NCBI GenBank assembly: GCA_002396085.1 | Contig: DGWI01000002.1 | Coordinates: 59,886 to 123,885, forward strand | From: Porphyromonadaceae bacterium UBA4262 | GTDB lineage: Bacteria > Bacteroidota > Bacteroidia > Bacteroidales > Muribaculaceae | Direction of reading: 5' to 3' | DNA length: 64,000 nucleotides | Shown here: piece by piece, positions 50,877 through 59,500 of the stretch | Numbering within the stretch: position 1 is the stretch's first letter | Layout: the number at the start of each line of letters is the position of its first letter | Translations under genes and position numbers: made by a program | Notes under the pieces: generated by a model | Database searches by the model: none | What the model saw: only the letters and a program-made list of their open reading frames with translations | Told to the model about the DNA's origin: nothing

Positions 50877-52268
50877 TTATTTGTTCTTGACAATCTGTGC
50901 CATAAACTCGGCCTCGCTCACCACCTTCTCGCCCACAAAGGCATATCCCTTCATCGACGCGATGCCGCGACGGATGGGCGACAAGAGTTGCAGGTGGAAG
51001 ATGAGTGTGTCGCCTGGCACCACCTTCTGGCGGAACTTGACGTTGTCAATCTTCATGAAGTAGGTCGAGTAACGTTCAGGCTCATCTACCGTGCTCAGCA
51101 CCAGCAGTCCTCCTGCCTGGGCCATGGCCTCGACTTGCAGCACGCCGGGCATCACAGGTTCGGTGGGGAAGTGGCCCTGGAAGAAAGGCTCGTTCGAGGT
51201 CACGTTCTTCACTGCCACGACATAGTCTGCACCCATATCGATCACCTTGTCGACCAACTGCATGGGGAAGCGGTGAGGCAACATCTCACGTATCTTGTTG
51301 ATGTCATACAGCGGAGCCACGTTGGGATCGTAGGCGGGCACTTGGATACTCTGCTTGCGCAGTTCCTGACGGATGCGCTTGCTCAGTTGTGTGTTCAGCG
51401 AGTGTCCGGGGCGGGTGGCGACGATGCGACCCTTGAGCGGACGGCCTATCAATGCCAGGTCGCCCAGCACGTCGAGCAACTTGTGGCGTGCAGGCTCGTT
51501 GCTGTAGGCCAGCGGCTTGTTGTTCAGGTAGCCCAACTCGTTGGCGGGCTTGTGGGCTACGCCCATCGTGTCGGCCAACTTGTCCAGGTCTTCCTGAGCC
51601 ATGGGCGTGTCATAGATGACGATGGCGTTGTCCAGATCGCCGCCCTTGATGAGGTTGCGCTCAAGCAGCGGCATCACCTCGCGCACAAACACAAACGTGC
51701 GGCATCCGGCGATCTCGTCCTTAAACTTGGTCATATTGTCGAGCGAGGCAAACTGGTTGCTCAGCACCGGCGAGGGGAATTCAATCATCGTGTCGATCGA
51801 GAAATCATCGTCGGGCAGCACAATCAGCGACGAGCCTGTCTCCGGGTCGACGACCTTGATGCGGTGCTTCACCACATAGAATTCCTTCTCGGCTTCCTGT
51901 TCGGCATAGCCCACCTCATCAATCTTCTTGGCCCACTCGATGGCGCTGCCATCAAGAATAGGAAGCTCGGGAGCATTAACCTCGATGAGCACATTGTCGA
52001 TGCCGGCTGCATAGAGGGCGGCCAAGGCATGCTCGATGGTACTCACGCGAGCCTCTTTGTTGATGCGCGATGCAATCACGGTGCCGCGCTGAGTCTCGAT
52101 CACATTCTCGGCCACAGCCTCGACACGAGGTTGGCCGTCAAGGTCGGTGCGTACAAACACATAGCCTGTGTTAACCTCCGAGGGCTTGAAGGTGGCATCG
52201 ATGTGCAGACCAGTGTGCAAACCCTTGCCACTGAGCGTAAACTCGCTCTTTAATGTTCTTTGTTTCAT
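50877..52268 (-). CDS. lpxC-fabZ: Fused UDP-3-O-acyl-GlcNAc deacetylase and 3-hydroxyacyl-ACP dehydratase
   Basis: 463 residues. Residues 1 to ~310 are LpxC, a zinc deacetylase committed to lipid A: TLSGKGLHTG, IEHALAALYAAGIDNVLIEV, EVNAPELPILDGSA and RHKLLDVLGDLALIGRPLKG. Residues ~320-463 are FabZ, the fatty acid synthase dehydratase: LPHRFPMQLVDKVIDMG with catalytic His, EPFFQGHFPTEPVMPGVLQV with catalytic Glu, and EAMAQAGGLLVL. The fusion is a known Bacteroidota trait. It lies 12 bases downstream of lpxD. Confidence 0.97.
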   Translation of the reverse strand: MKQRTLKSEFTLSGKGLHTGLHIDATFKPSEVNTGYVFVRTDLDGQPRVEAVAENVIETQRGTVIASRINKEARVSTIEHALAALYAAGIDNVLIEVNAPELPILDGSAIEWAKKIDEVGYAEQEAEKEFYVVKHRIKVVDPETGSSLIVLPDDDFSIDTMIEFPSPVLSNQFASLDNMTKFKDEIAGCRTFVFVREVMPLLERNLIKGGDLDNAIVIYDTPMAQEDLDKLADTMGVAHKPANELGYLNNKPLAYSNEPARHKLLDVLGDLALIGRPLKGRIVATRPGHSLNTQLSKRIRQELRKQSIQVPAYDPNVAPLYDINKIREMLPHRFPMQLVDKVIDMGADYVVAVKNVTSNEPFFQGHFPTEPVMPGVLQVEAMAQAGGLLVLSTVDEPERYSTYFMKIDNVKFRQKVVPGDTLIFHLQLLSPIRRGIASMKGYAFVGEKVVSEAEFMAQIVKNK

Positions 52269-52280
52269 TATTGTGTATTG

Positions 52281-53321
52281 TTATTTTTCGTCCTTCAGTG
52301 ATTCAAGCGCTTTCTTCAGGGCGCGGATGTCATCAGACATCTGGCCCAGGCGCTTGAAGTAGACATTCTGGCGGGCAAAGTCCATCGCGTTGATGGCAGG
52401 ACTGCCCAGCAGGCGCTGCTTGTCGCCCACACTGTTGGGAACACCGCTCTGGGCACCAATGCCGTTGTTGTCGCCCACGGTGATGTGGCCGGCAAAACCC
52501 ACCTGGCCACCAATCATGTTGTTGCGGCCAATCTTGGTCGAACCCGCGATGCCCACCTGGGCAGCCATCACCGTGTTCTCGCCAATCTCAACATTGTGCG
52601 CCACCTGGATGAGGTTGTCAAGTTTCACACCCTTCTTGATGATGGTGGCACCCATCGTGGCACGGTCAATGCTAGTGTTAGAGCCAATCTCAACATCGTC
52701 CTCCAGAATCACAATGCCTATCTGCGAAATCTTTTCAAACGTGCCGTCTTCCTTCGGGGCAAATCCAAAGCCGTCACTGCCTATCACGGTACCGCTATGC
52801 ACGGTGCAGCGGTTGCCTATCTGGCAACCATGATAAATCTTCACGCCGGGATAGAGGGTTACATTGTCGCCCAGTGTCACACCATCACCCACGTAGACCT
52901 GAGGATAAATCTTGACATTGCGGCCCACCTTCACACCCTTGCCGATGTAGGCAAATGCGCCGACGTAGGTTTCCTCGGGCAACTCGACACCTTCGCTCAC
53001 ATAGCACGGCTGCTCCACTCCATGGCGCTCGGGTGTCATCTGGGCACTCACCATGTTCAGCAGGTCGGCAAGCGTCTTGTAGGGATCTTCGACACGAATC
53101 AGGGTCGCTTGAACGGGGTGCTCGGCAACAAAGTCTTTGCGCACCAGCACTGCGCTGGCTTGCGTATCATAGATATAGTGTGTGTACTTAGGATTGGCCA
53201 GAAAAGTCAGGCAACCGGCAGTTGCTTCCTCAATTTTGGCATAGTTGTTGATGGTCACATTGGCATCTCCGTCGACAGTGCCTTGCACCATCTGAGCCAA
53301 TTGTTGGGCAGTGATTTCCAT
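52281..53321 (-). CDS. lpxD: UDP-3-O-acylglucosamine N-acyltransferase
   Basis: 346 residues. It adds the N-linked hydroxyacyl chain to the deacetylated product of LpxC. The N-terminal uridine-binding domain (1-100) includes TAGCLTFLANPKYTHYIYDT. The beta-helix follows (YPGVKIYHGCQIGNRCTVHS, GSDGFGFAPKEDGTFEKI, LDNLIQVAHNVEIGENTVMA with catalytic His). The C-terminal helix ends in a charged tail. It is the first gene of the operon; a weak GAACTTTG box lies upstream near 53367. Confidence 0.96.
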   Translation of the reverse strand: MEITAQQLAQMVQGTVDGDANVTINNYAKIEEATAGCLTFLANPKYTHYIYDTQASAVLVRKDFVAEHPVQATLIRVEDPYKTLADLLNMVSAQMTPERHGVEQPCYVSEGVELPEETYVGAFAYIGKGVKVGRNVKIYPQVYVGDGVTLGDNVTLYPGVKIYHGCQIGNRCTVHSGTVIGSDGFGFAPKEDGTFEKISQIGIVILEDDVEIGSNTSIDRATMGATIIKKGVKLDNLIQVAHNVEIGENTVMAAQVGIAGSTKIGRNNMIGGQVGFAGHITVGDNNGIGAQSGVPNSVGDKQRLLGSPAINAMDFARQNVYFKRLGQMSDDIRALKKALESLKDEK

Positions 53322-53660
53322 TATCTGGTTTGAGTTCGTTTTTGTCTGTTTGATAAATAATTTGCAAAGTTCGGCAAATTGCGTGATACCGACAACTTTA
53401 ACTCACTAAAATTTCCTAAAACACATGCAATAACAGAATATTTGTTCATGATTAAGACCAAAATGACCAATATTTCAGAGAAATGGCACAATCAATTCTG
53501 TTCCACACCCCTCGTTGGCTCAGATGGTATTAGCACTTTCGTTCCTCTGCAGGGTAAGTGGTAGAGGTTGGGTAAACTGTAACAAGATTGCCGCAAAAAT
53601 CTTGCAACTTTCTCAGTTATTTCTTATCTTTGCCACGTTTTTGACAAAAAAACTTGCAAA
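53322..53660. other. Divergent spacer between lpxD and the TPR-AraC gene
   Basis: About 340 bases without a credible gene. It holds the -33 TTG (53602-53604) and -7 TATCTTTG (53625-53632) boxes for the plus-strand gene. A stretch near 53505-53560 looks faintly like a tRNA D-arm but does not fold as one. Confidence 0.45.
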
Positions 53661-55325
53661 ATGAGAATCATTCTATTGATATGGGCCTATGTGATGGGCA
53701 CGGTGACCATGATGGCCGCCGATGCGGGGCAGATGACTGCTTGGTTGCAGCAGTTCGATAAGGAGCAGGGTGGGGCGGCAGTGACTGTTGCCAATCAGGT
53801 CATGCGAGCCGTCAATGACGATGAGTTGACCGACCAATTCATTCAGTTCGCTTCCACAACACCCATCGACTCGCTCAGGCAGCAAGTGTGGTATTGGGCT
53901 GCTGAGTGGTTCTACGACCGACAGCAATATGACCTGGCCGAAGAGTACGGACTCAAGGTGCTGCCTTTGTTAAGCGAAGGCAGTGACATCAAGGCCGACT
54001 GCCTGAATCTGCTGGGCTTGGCATACATGCGCATGGGTGACTTCAAGCGTGCCGCATACTATGCCAAGCAATGTCTCGAAATCGATATGCGCAGCGGTGA
54101 TGACGACCGCATCTCGTCGAGCATGAACACATTGGCAGGCATCTATATGGCTGCCTATCAGCCCCATGAGGCCGAGAAGTATATCCTCCAAGCGCTGCAG
54201 CACGCCGACAAGGCCAACAACCCGCCGCGCAAGGCTGTGCTGTTGGGCATGGCTTCTGAAATCTATCATACATTAGCACAGGACGACAAGGCGGTGGACT
54301 ATGCCCAGCAAGCCTTTGCCATCGACTCGACCCTGCAACGCCCACAGGCCTATATCCGCCTGTCGCAGAAGGCTTCGGCTTTACTCGGATTGCATCGCTA
54401 TCGTGAAGCCGAGAATATCCTGCGACGTGTCATCCCGGCATTTGAGCAGATGGGTGATGCCCATGCCCGAGCCATCGCCCTCAATCGCCTGGGCATGTCA
54501 TTGCTCTGTCAAGAGCGTCAACGCGAGGCTATTCCATGTTACCGTCAGGCTGCTGGCTTGTTCTCACAGATGGGTGACCTCTACAACGAGATACACTCGC
54601 ACCGAGGCCTATACGAGAGTTACTGGAAACTCAATCCCGACAGTGCCAAGTATTATCTCGACCGCTTCGATCTGCTCAAGGACTCGCTCTACACCCATGC
54701 CACTGCCGAGGCCTTGTCGCGCTACAACGCCGAGTTTGACAACAATCAGTTGAAGCAAGAGAATGCTTCTCTATCCAGTGCCAATCGCCGCAATATCATC
54801 ATCGGAGCCACGCTGATAGTCATCCTGTTGTTGGCGACTTGGTGGCTCATCAATCATCTGCGCCGTCGCTGGCAGCAACAGATGCAGGCACTCATTCGTG
54901 AGGTTGAGCGTCTGCGCGAGGCCAATCGGCCTGCAGATGCACAGGCTGTGGCCGATGCGCAGCAGCCCGATGCAGCGACCCAGGTCACTGACATCCCGTC
55001 AGAAGACGACCGTGCATTCCTCATGCGGGTCATCGAGGCGGTCTATGACGGCATGCCCCGTGGCGATTTCAGTGTCGAGACCATCGCCTCGCAGGTCAAT
55101 ATGAGTGTTTCTACCTTCCGTCGCCGCTTGCTCGCCGTGTCGGGCAAGTCGCCCAAGGCCTATATCCAGGCCATACAGATGGAGCGGGCCATCCAACTGC
55201 TCGACGACTCTGAGCAGCCGGTGGCAGAGGTTGCCCAGCTGTGCGGCTTCAGCGAGACCAGCAACTTCAGCCACACCTTCAAGCGCATCTACGGCTGCAC
55301 GCCCACGCAATACCGTTCCAAGTAG
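53661..55325 (+). CDS. Membrane-bound TPR and AraC-type DNA-binding regulator
   Basis: 554 residues. A signal or anchor (MRIILLIWAYVMGTVTMMAA) leads to about 340 residues of TPR helices (KADCLNLLGLAYMRMGDFKR, PHEAEKYILQALQHADKANN, HRYREAENILRRVIPAFEQM). A transmembrane helix follows (NIIIGATLIVILLLATWWLI, ~375-398), then a coil rich in Gln, Ala and Glu. The AraC/XylS helix-turn-helix pair is at ~455-554 (DFSVETIASQVNMSVSTFRR, VAEVAQLCGFSETSNFSHTF, YGCTPTQYRSK). A periplasmic sensor controlling DNA directly is the likely design. A paired direct repeat lies just after its terminator. Confidence 0.88.
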   Translation: MRIILLIWAYVMGTVTMMAADAGQMTAWLQQFDKEQGGAAVTVANQVMRAVNDDELTDQFIQFASTTPIDSLRQQVWYWAAEWFYDRQQYDLAEEYGLKVLPLLSEGSDIKADCLNLLGLAYMRMGDFKRAAYYAKQCLEIDMRSGDDDRISSSMNTLAGIYMAAYQPHEAEKYILQALQHADKANNPPRKAVLLGMASEIYHTLAQDDKAVDYAQQAFAIDSTLQRPQAYIRLSQKASALLGLHRYREAENILRRVIPAFEQMGDAHARAIALNRLGMSLLCQERQREAIPCYRQAAGLFSQMGDLYNEIHSHRGLYESYWKLNPDSAKYYLDRFDLLKDSLYTHATAEALSRYNAEFDNNQLKQENASLSSANRRNIIIGATLIVILLLATWWLINHLRRRWQQQMQALIREVERLREANRPADAQAVADAQQPDAATQVTDIPSEDDRAFLMRVIEAVYDGMPRGDFSVETIASQVNMSVSTFRRRLLAVSGKSPKAYIQAIQMERAIQLLDDSEQPVAEVAQLCGFSETSNFSHTFKRIYGCTPTQYRSK

Positions 55326-55502
55326 TCCCTGTCCGGGATTTCCCGCCGATGATTATAAGGCATGTAGATTCAGCAGATATAGTGGATTTTTTGGTATTGT
55401 GGACTGGAAATCCGCGAGATAGCCTATCTGGAAGAATCTGCTAAATCAGCATGAGAAAAAACGTGGAATCTGCGTGAGATATAATCCGTCATCTACAAGC
55501 AG

Positions 55503-55529
55503 AAAATCGGGCATTTTGCCCGATTTTTT
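55503..55529 (+). terminator. Terminator of the TPR-AraC gene
   Basis: AAAATCGGGC (55503-55512) / GCCCGATTTT (55518-55527), 10-bp stem with loop ATTTT, then T-rich. The 55326-55502 stretch before it holds only a degenerate GGAATCTGCGTGAGATA repeat. Confidence 0.85.
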
Positions 55530-55532
55530 CAT

Positions 55533-55583
55533 TTTGACCGAAATTCACAACTCATTTTCAGCACTTTGACCGAAAATCACAAC
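55533..55583 (+). promoter_or_regulatory. Paired 19-base direct repeat, candidate AraC-type operator
   Basis: TTTGACCGAAATTCACAAC (55533-55551) and TTTGACCGAAAATCACAAC (55565-55583) differ at one base. They are 32 bases apart (three helical turns) and end 21 bases before a -7 box. Confidence 0.6.
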
Positions 55584-55604
55584 ACCCCTGATGAGGAATA
55601 GCAG

Positions 55605-55612
55605 TAATTTTG
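55605..55612 (+). promoter_or_regulatory. Predicted promoter, -7 box TAATTTTG
   Basis: TAATTTTG lies 35 bases before the small ORF start at 55648 and downstream of the paired direct repeat. Confidence 0.6.
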
Positions 55613-55647
55613 CATTATCAAATTTCCTGCCCCCAATACGTGAAATT

Positions 55648-55827
55648 ATGAACAAGAAAGAACGTCAAGAAGCCACCATGCGGTTCACCGCCCGGTATCT
55701 CCACGACCTCCAGCAGCAGGATCAGTTGGTCGACAAGATTGTGGAGCGTGTGGCGCATCGTCTCGAGCCGCTCATCCAGCAGATGATGGCCCGCGAGCAG
55801 AGCCAGCCACCATCGCAACCCTCCTGA
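55648..55827 (+). CDS. Small charged protein, unknown
   Basis: 59 residues starting at the ATG at 55648 (MNKKERQEATMRFTARYLHD), behind a promoter box. It is mostly helical and highly charged, with a C-terminal polar tail rich in Gln, Ser and Pro. The length and helical heptads (QLVDKIVERVAHRLEPLIQQ) suggest a small coiled coil. It is 45 bases upstream of the lipoprotein gene and likely in one operon. No family recognised. Confidence 0.5.
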   Translation: MNKKERQEATMRFTARYLHDLQQQDQLVDKIVERVAHRLEPLIQQMMAREQSQPPSQPS

Positions 55828-55872
55828 AGCGAAAACAAACAACAATTAATAACCCTCAAAACAGTAACAACA

Positions 55873-56397
55873 ATGAAAAAGATTTTTTTAATGATTGCTG
55901 CAGTGGTTATGTTCACTGCATGTAACGGAAGCACTGCCACCAACAGCACCACACCGTCTGACTCTGTTGCCACCGAGCAAGCCGCCGAAGAGAACGAAGA
56001 GGCTGTGGTTGAAAAGACGGGACCATGCTCTATCGAGAGTGACGACTTGATCCTAGACGTGCCCGAAGGCTGGAAAGCCACTGTGGGCGCCTTCGCTGAA
56101 ATCATCATGACCAAGGAAAGAGAGGATCACATGACACAAAAAATCGAAGTCTCGCTTATTCCCCACAAGACAGCAGCCGAGACAGTCAAGGACATCTTCG
56201 AAACAGGTGGCATAGAGAAAGGCGCCGACGTGAAAATGGGCGACAAAACATATTCTACCCTCCGCAGCGAAGGCAACCAGTTCTACCATGCTGTGGCCGA
56301 CTGGGGTGAGGAGAAATGCCTTGACGTGACCATTAATTTCATCCAGCCTGAAGACCCCGTAGTTAAAGCTGTTGTCGAGAGCGTCAAGCTCAAATAA
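55873..56397 (+). CDS. Small lipoprotein, unknown
   Basis: 174 residues. The signal peptide ends in lipobox MFTAC (MKKIFLMIAAVVMFTACNGS). A Thr/Ser/Glu-rich linker leads to a globular domain of about 110 residues (IESDDLILDVPEGWKATVGA, QKIEVSLIPHKTAAETVKDI, GDKTYSTLRSEGNQFYHAVA). No family was recognised. It follows the small charged protein gene. Confidence 0.65.
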   Translation: MKKIFLMIAAVVMFTACNGSTATNSTTPSDSVATEQAAEENEEAVVEKTGPCSIESDDLILDVPEGWKATVGAFAEIIMTKEREDHMTQKIEVSLIPHKTAAETVKDIFETGGIEKGADVKMGDKTYSTLRSEGNQFYHAVADWGEEKCLDVTINFIQPEDPVVKAVVESVKLK

Positions 56398-56436
56398 CCT
56401 GATGTCGGGACACCACTGTCATGCCAACCCCAATCC

Positions 56437-56516
56437 CCTCTCCCCTCATAGGGGAGAGGTTGGGTGAGGGGTCTAACTTCCCCTCTCCCCTCACAGGGGA
56501 GAGGTCGGGTGAGGGG
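56437..56516. repeat. Two tandem REP-like palindromes
   Basis: CCTCTCCCC-N5-GGGGAGAGG at 56437-56459 and 56482-56504, each followed by GGGTGAGGGGT. A third copy lies at 38377. Dispersed elements of this kind are common in Bacteroidota spacers. Confidence 0.75.
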
Positions 56517-56555
56517 TAAAACCATCACGCAATTATTCACTAAGACTCTAAAGAT

Positions 56556-59500
56556 ATGAAGAAACTTTTCACAATATTGGCACTGCTGCTGGCGGCGCTG
56601 GCGGCGCAGGCCGCGACCTACTACGGCTTCAAGATCGCAGGCGTGTCGGTCAACAGCGACAACTACCAGAACGTCACTGGCAGCAACATCACATCGGGTA
56701 CGGTAAAATATGACCCATCGAGCAACACCGTCACACTCACCAACGTCACTATCTCGCGCACGGGCAGTGACAACCGCGCCATCTACAACGAGAGCAACTC
56801 GGGGCTGAAGGTGGAACTGGTCGGCACCAACAATCTGTCAGCCACCCAAGCCGCACCCTTACGCTTTGAGAAGAATACCACCCTCACGGTGAGCAGCGGC
56901 ACAACCACCATCACTGGCGGCAGTGAGGGAGGCATCTACATCAGCGGGGCATACGACCTCACCATCAATGGCCCCGGGACACTCAATATTTCCGCCACCA
57001 GCAAGGGCGGCATCGAGGGAAGCAACGACAACAACTCTGTGTCGTTCTTTAATGTGAATGCCACCATCTATGGTGGAGGAGGCGACCTCCTGGACATCTC
57101 TAATGTTCTTTTTTATAACTCGGTTAATCCATCCACTGCGCCCAAGACGGTCACGCTCAAAAGCATCAGTTCAACCCAGCCCAACGTCGAGAATGTGTCA
57201 TCTATGGGTTTCTCACCTAATGTGGTGATACAGCAACCCGTCGGTGCCAACTTCAACTCTTCGTCCAAGTCTATTGCCAATTACGACTACACCAACAATG
57301 CTTTCCTGAGCGATGTGAAAGGCACCGACATTGTCATCAGCGACAAAGACGTGGTGGCAGACTTCAGCATTGACAACTTCCCCGATGCCAATTTCCGCGA
57401 TTACCTGGCTCAAAAATTCAAGAAGCGATTCATCACCACCACCGATGTTGCTAACACTACTTGGTTGAGTCCGACAGCATTGGGAATCAGCAATCTCAAG
57501 GGAGTTGAATACTTCACCGCATTGACGGATTTGTCTTGTAAGCAAAACAACCTCACCACATTCGATGTGTCGGCATTGACGGCACTCACCGAACTGAGAT
57601 GTGAGGACAATCCGCTCACTACGCTGGACGTGAGCCATAATCCCAATCTGAAATTACTGTATTGCTACAATACCTCGCTCACCACACTCAACCTGGCCAA
57701 TAACACAAAAATGGAAAATTTGTGGTTGGAAGATAACTACATTAGCGGATCAGGGGCCGCTCAATTTGTTGAGTCATTGCCCACTCGCACAGGTGCCATG
57801 CTTTCGTTCAAATTCATGGACAGATACGAAAAAGGCAATGAACTCACCGTCGAGCAGGTGCAGGCTGCCAGAGCAAAGGGCTGGAATCCACAGCGGTTAA
57901 ATCCTGTAAACACAGTCTACGAGGATTATTGGGGCGTGGTCTATGTCAATGCCACCAACTTCCCCGATGCCAATTTCCGCTCAGCCATCAGCGATACGGA
58001 CACCGATAGCAACGGCAAACTCGACCAGGACGAGTGGAAGGCGGTTACAGAACTGAATGTCGGCAATCGGAATATCTCCAGCCTGGTGGGCATCAAGTAT
58101 TTCACCGAACTGACATCGCTCAATGTCAACCAAAACAAGCTCGGCACGCTCAACTTGAACAAGAACACCAAGCTGACTTTTCTCAGTTGTGCCAACAATC
58201 AGCTCACCAATCTCTATGTAGCAGGGTGCACACAGTTGCAGACGCTGTTGTGCTCGGCAAACCAGCTGCGCCAACTCGACCTGACACCCAACGCGGCACT
58301 GAGCCGGCTGTCGTGCGAAGCCAACAAGCTGACCTCGCTCAGGGTGTCGACCGGAGCGTTTGCAGCCGGACTGACTACCAACTTCTATGTCTTCAGCAAC
58401 CAGCTCGGCAGCTCGGCCGTCGACCAGTTCATCGCCTCGCTCGACAATCGCCCCACACGCAAGAGCTATTACATTTTCACCACAGGTGCAGGCGACCAGC
58501 AGATGACCACGGCACAGGTGCAGCAGTCGCGGGCCAAGGGGTGGTGGCCGATGCTGCTCACCGATGGCACATTGACCGAATACGAGGTTGCGGAAGAATA
58601 TCCCATCACCATCGCAGGCACGGTGGTCACCTCCGCGAACAAGGACGGTGTCGCCGGCGACGGCATCACGGGCACCATCACCTACGACCCCGAGGCCAAT
58701 GTGCTCACCCTGACCAACGTCACCATTACCTCAGACAACACACCTATCAAGGTGGACCGGACTTTGCCGGGCATCAAGATTGTGCTGCGAGGCGACAACA
58801 CCATCAACTGTACGCGCAACACTGCCATGATTGCCGTGTCGGTCGGGAACTGCGACGGTGCCGTGATCGAAGGTCCCGGCAGACTCACCGTCAACAATTC
58901 AGGTGCAGCCCTCTGGATCGGCAGTGGCTCGGGCAGCGGCGACCATCGCATGACCATCCGCAACTGCACGATTGTCGCTACCGCTCGCAGCGGGGGCGGG
59001 AGCACCGCCATCAGCGAGGACGATGGCGACGCCAACCTCACCATCGACAATGCCACGGTGCGCCTCGAGCATGGCTACATCAACTGCGGATATGACCTGC
59101 AACTGGTGGGTTGCCACATCACACTGCCCGAGGGCGGATATGTCGATCGTGGCGACGTGTGCGCTCCTGGCGTTTCAGGCAGTTACACCGGCTACATTGC
59201 CATCGAGCCTATCCTGAAGTTGTCGGGCGATGTCAACGGTGACGGCAAAGCTGACGTGACCGATGTCAACCAGATTATCAATATCATGCTCGGCAAGGCC
59301 GAGAACAATGCTGCAGCCGATGTCAATGGTGACGGCAAGATAGATGTGACCGATGTCAATCAGGTGATCAACATCATGCTCGGCAAGGCTTCAGCCGAAG
59401 TGACGACCACCTACACTGTCAATGGCGTGTCGTTCAAGATGGTGCAGGTCGAGGGGGGCACGTTCACCATGGGGGCTGTGACTGGCCCTGCCAATCAGAC

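Noticed and set aside
50868..52253. 461-codon open frame antisense to lpxC/fabZ
   Set aside because: Same cause: a long shadow of a strongly recognised gene.
53505..53560. tRNA-like GGCTCAGATGGTATTAGCAC stretch
   Set aside because: It resembles a D-arm, but no acceptor stem, anticodon stem or T-arm can be drawn.
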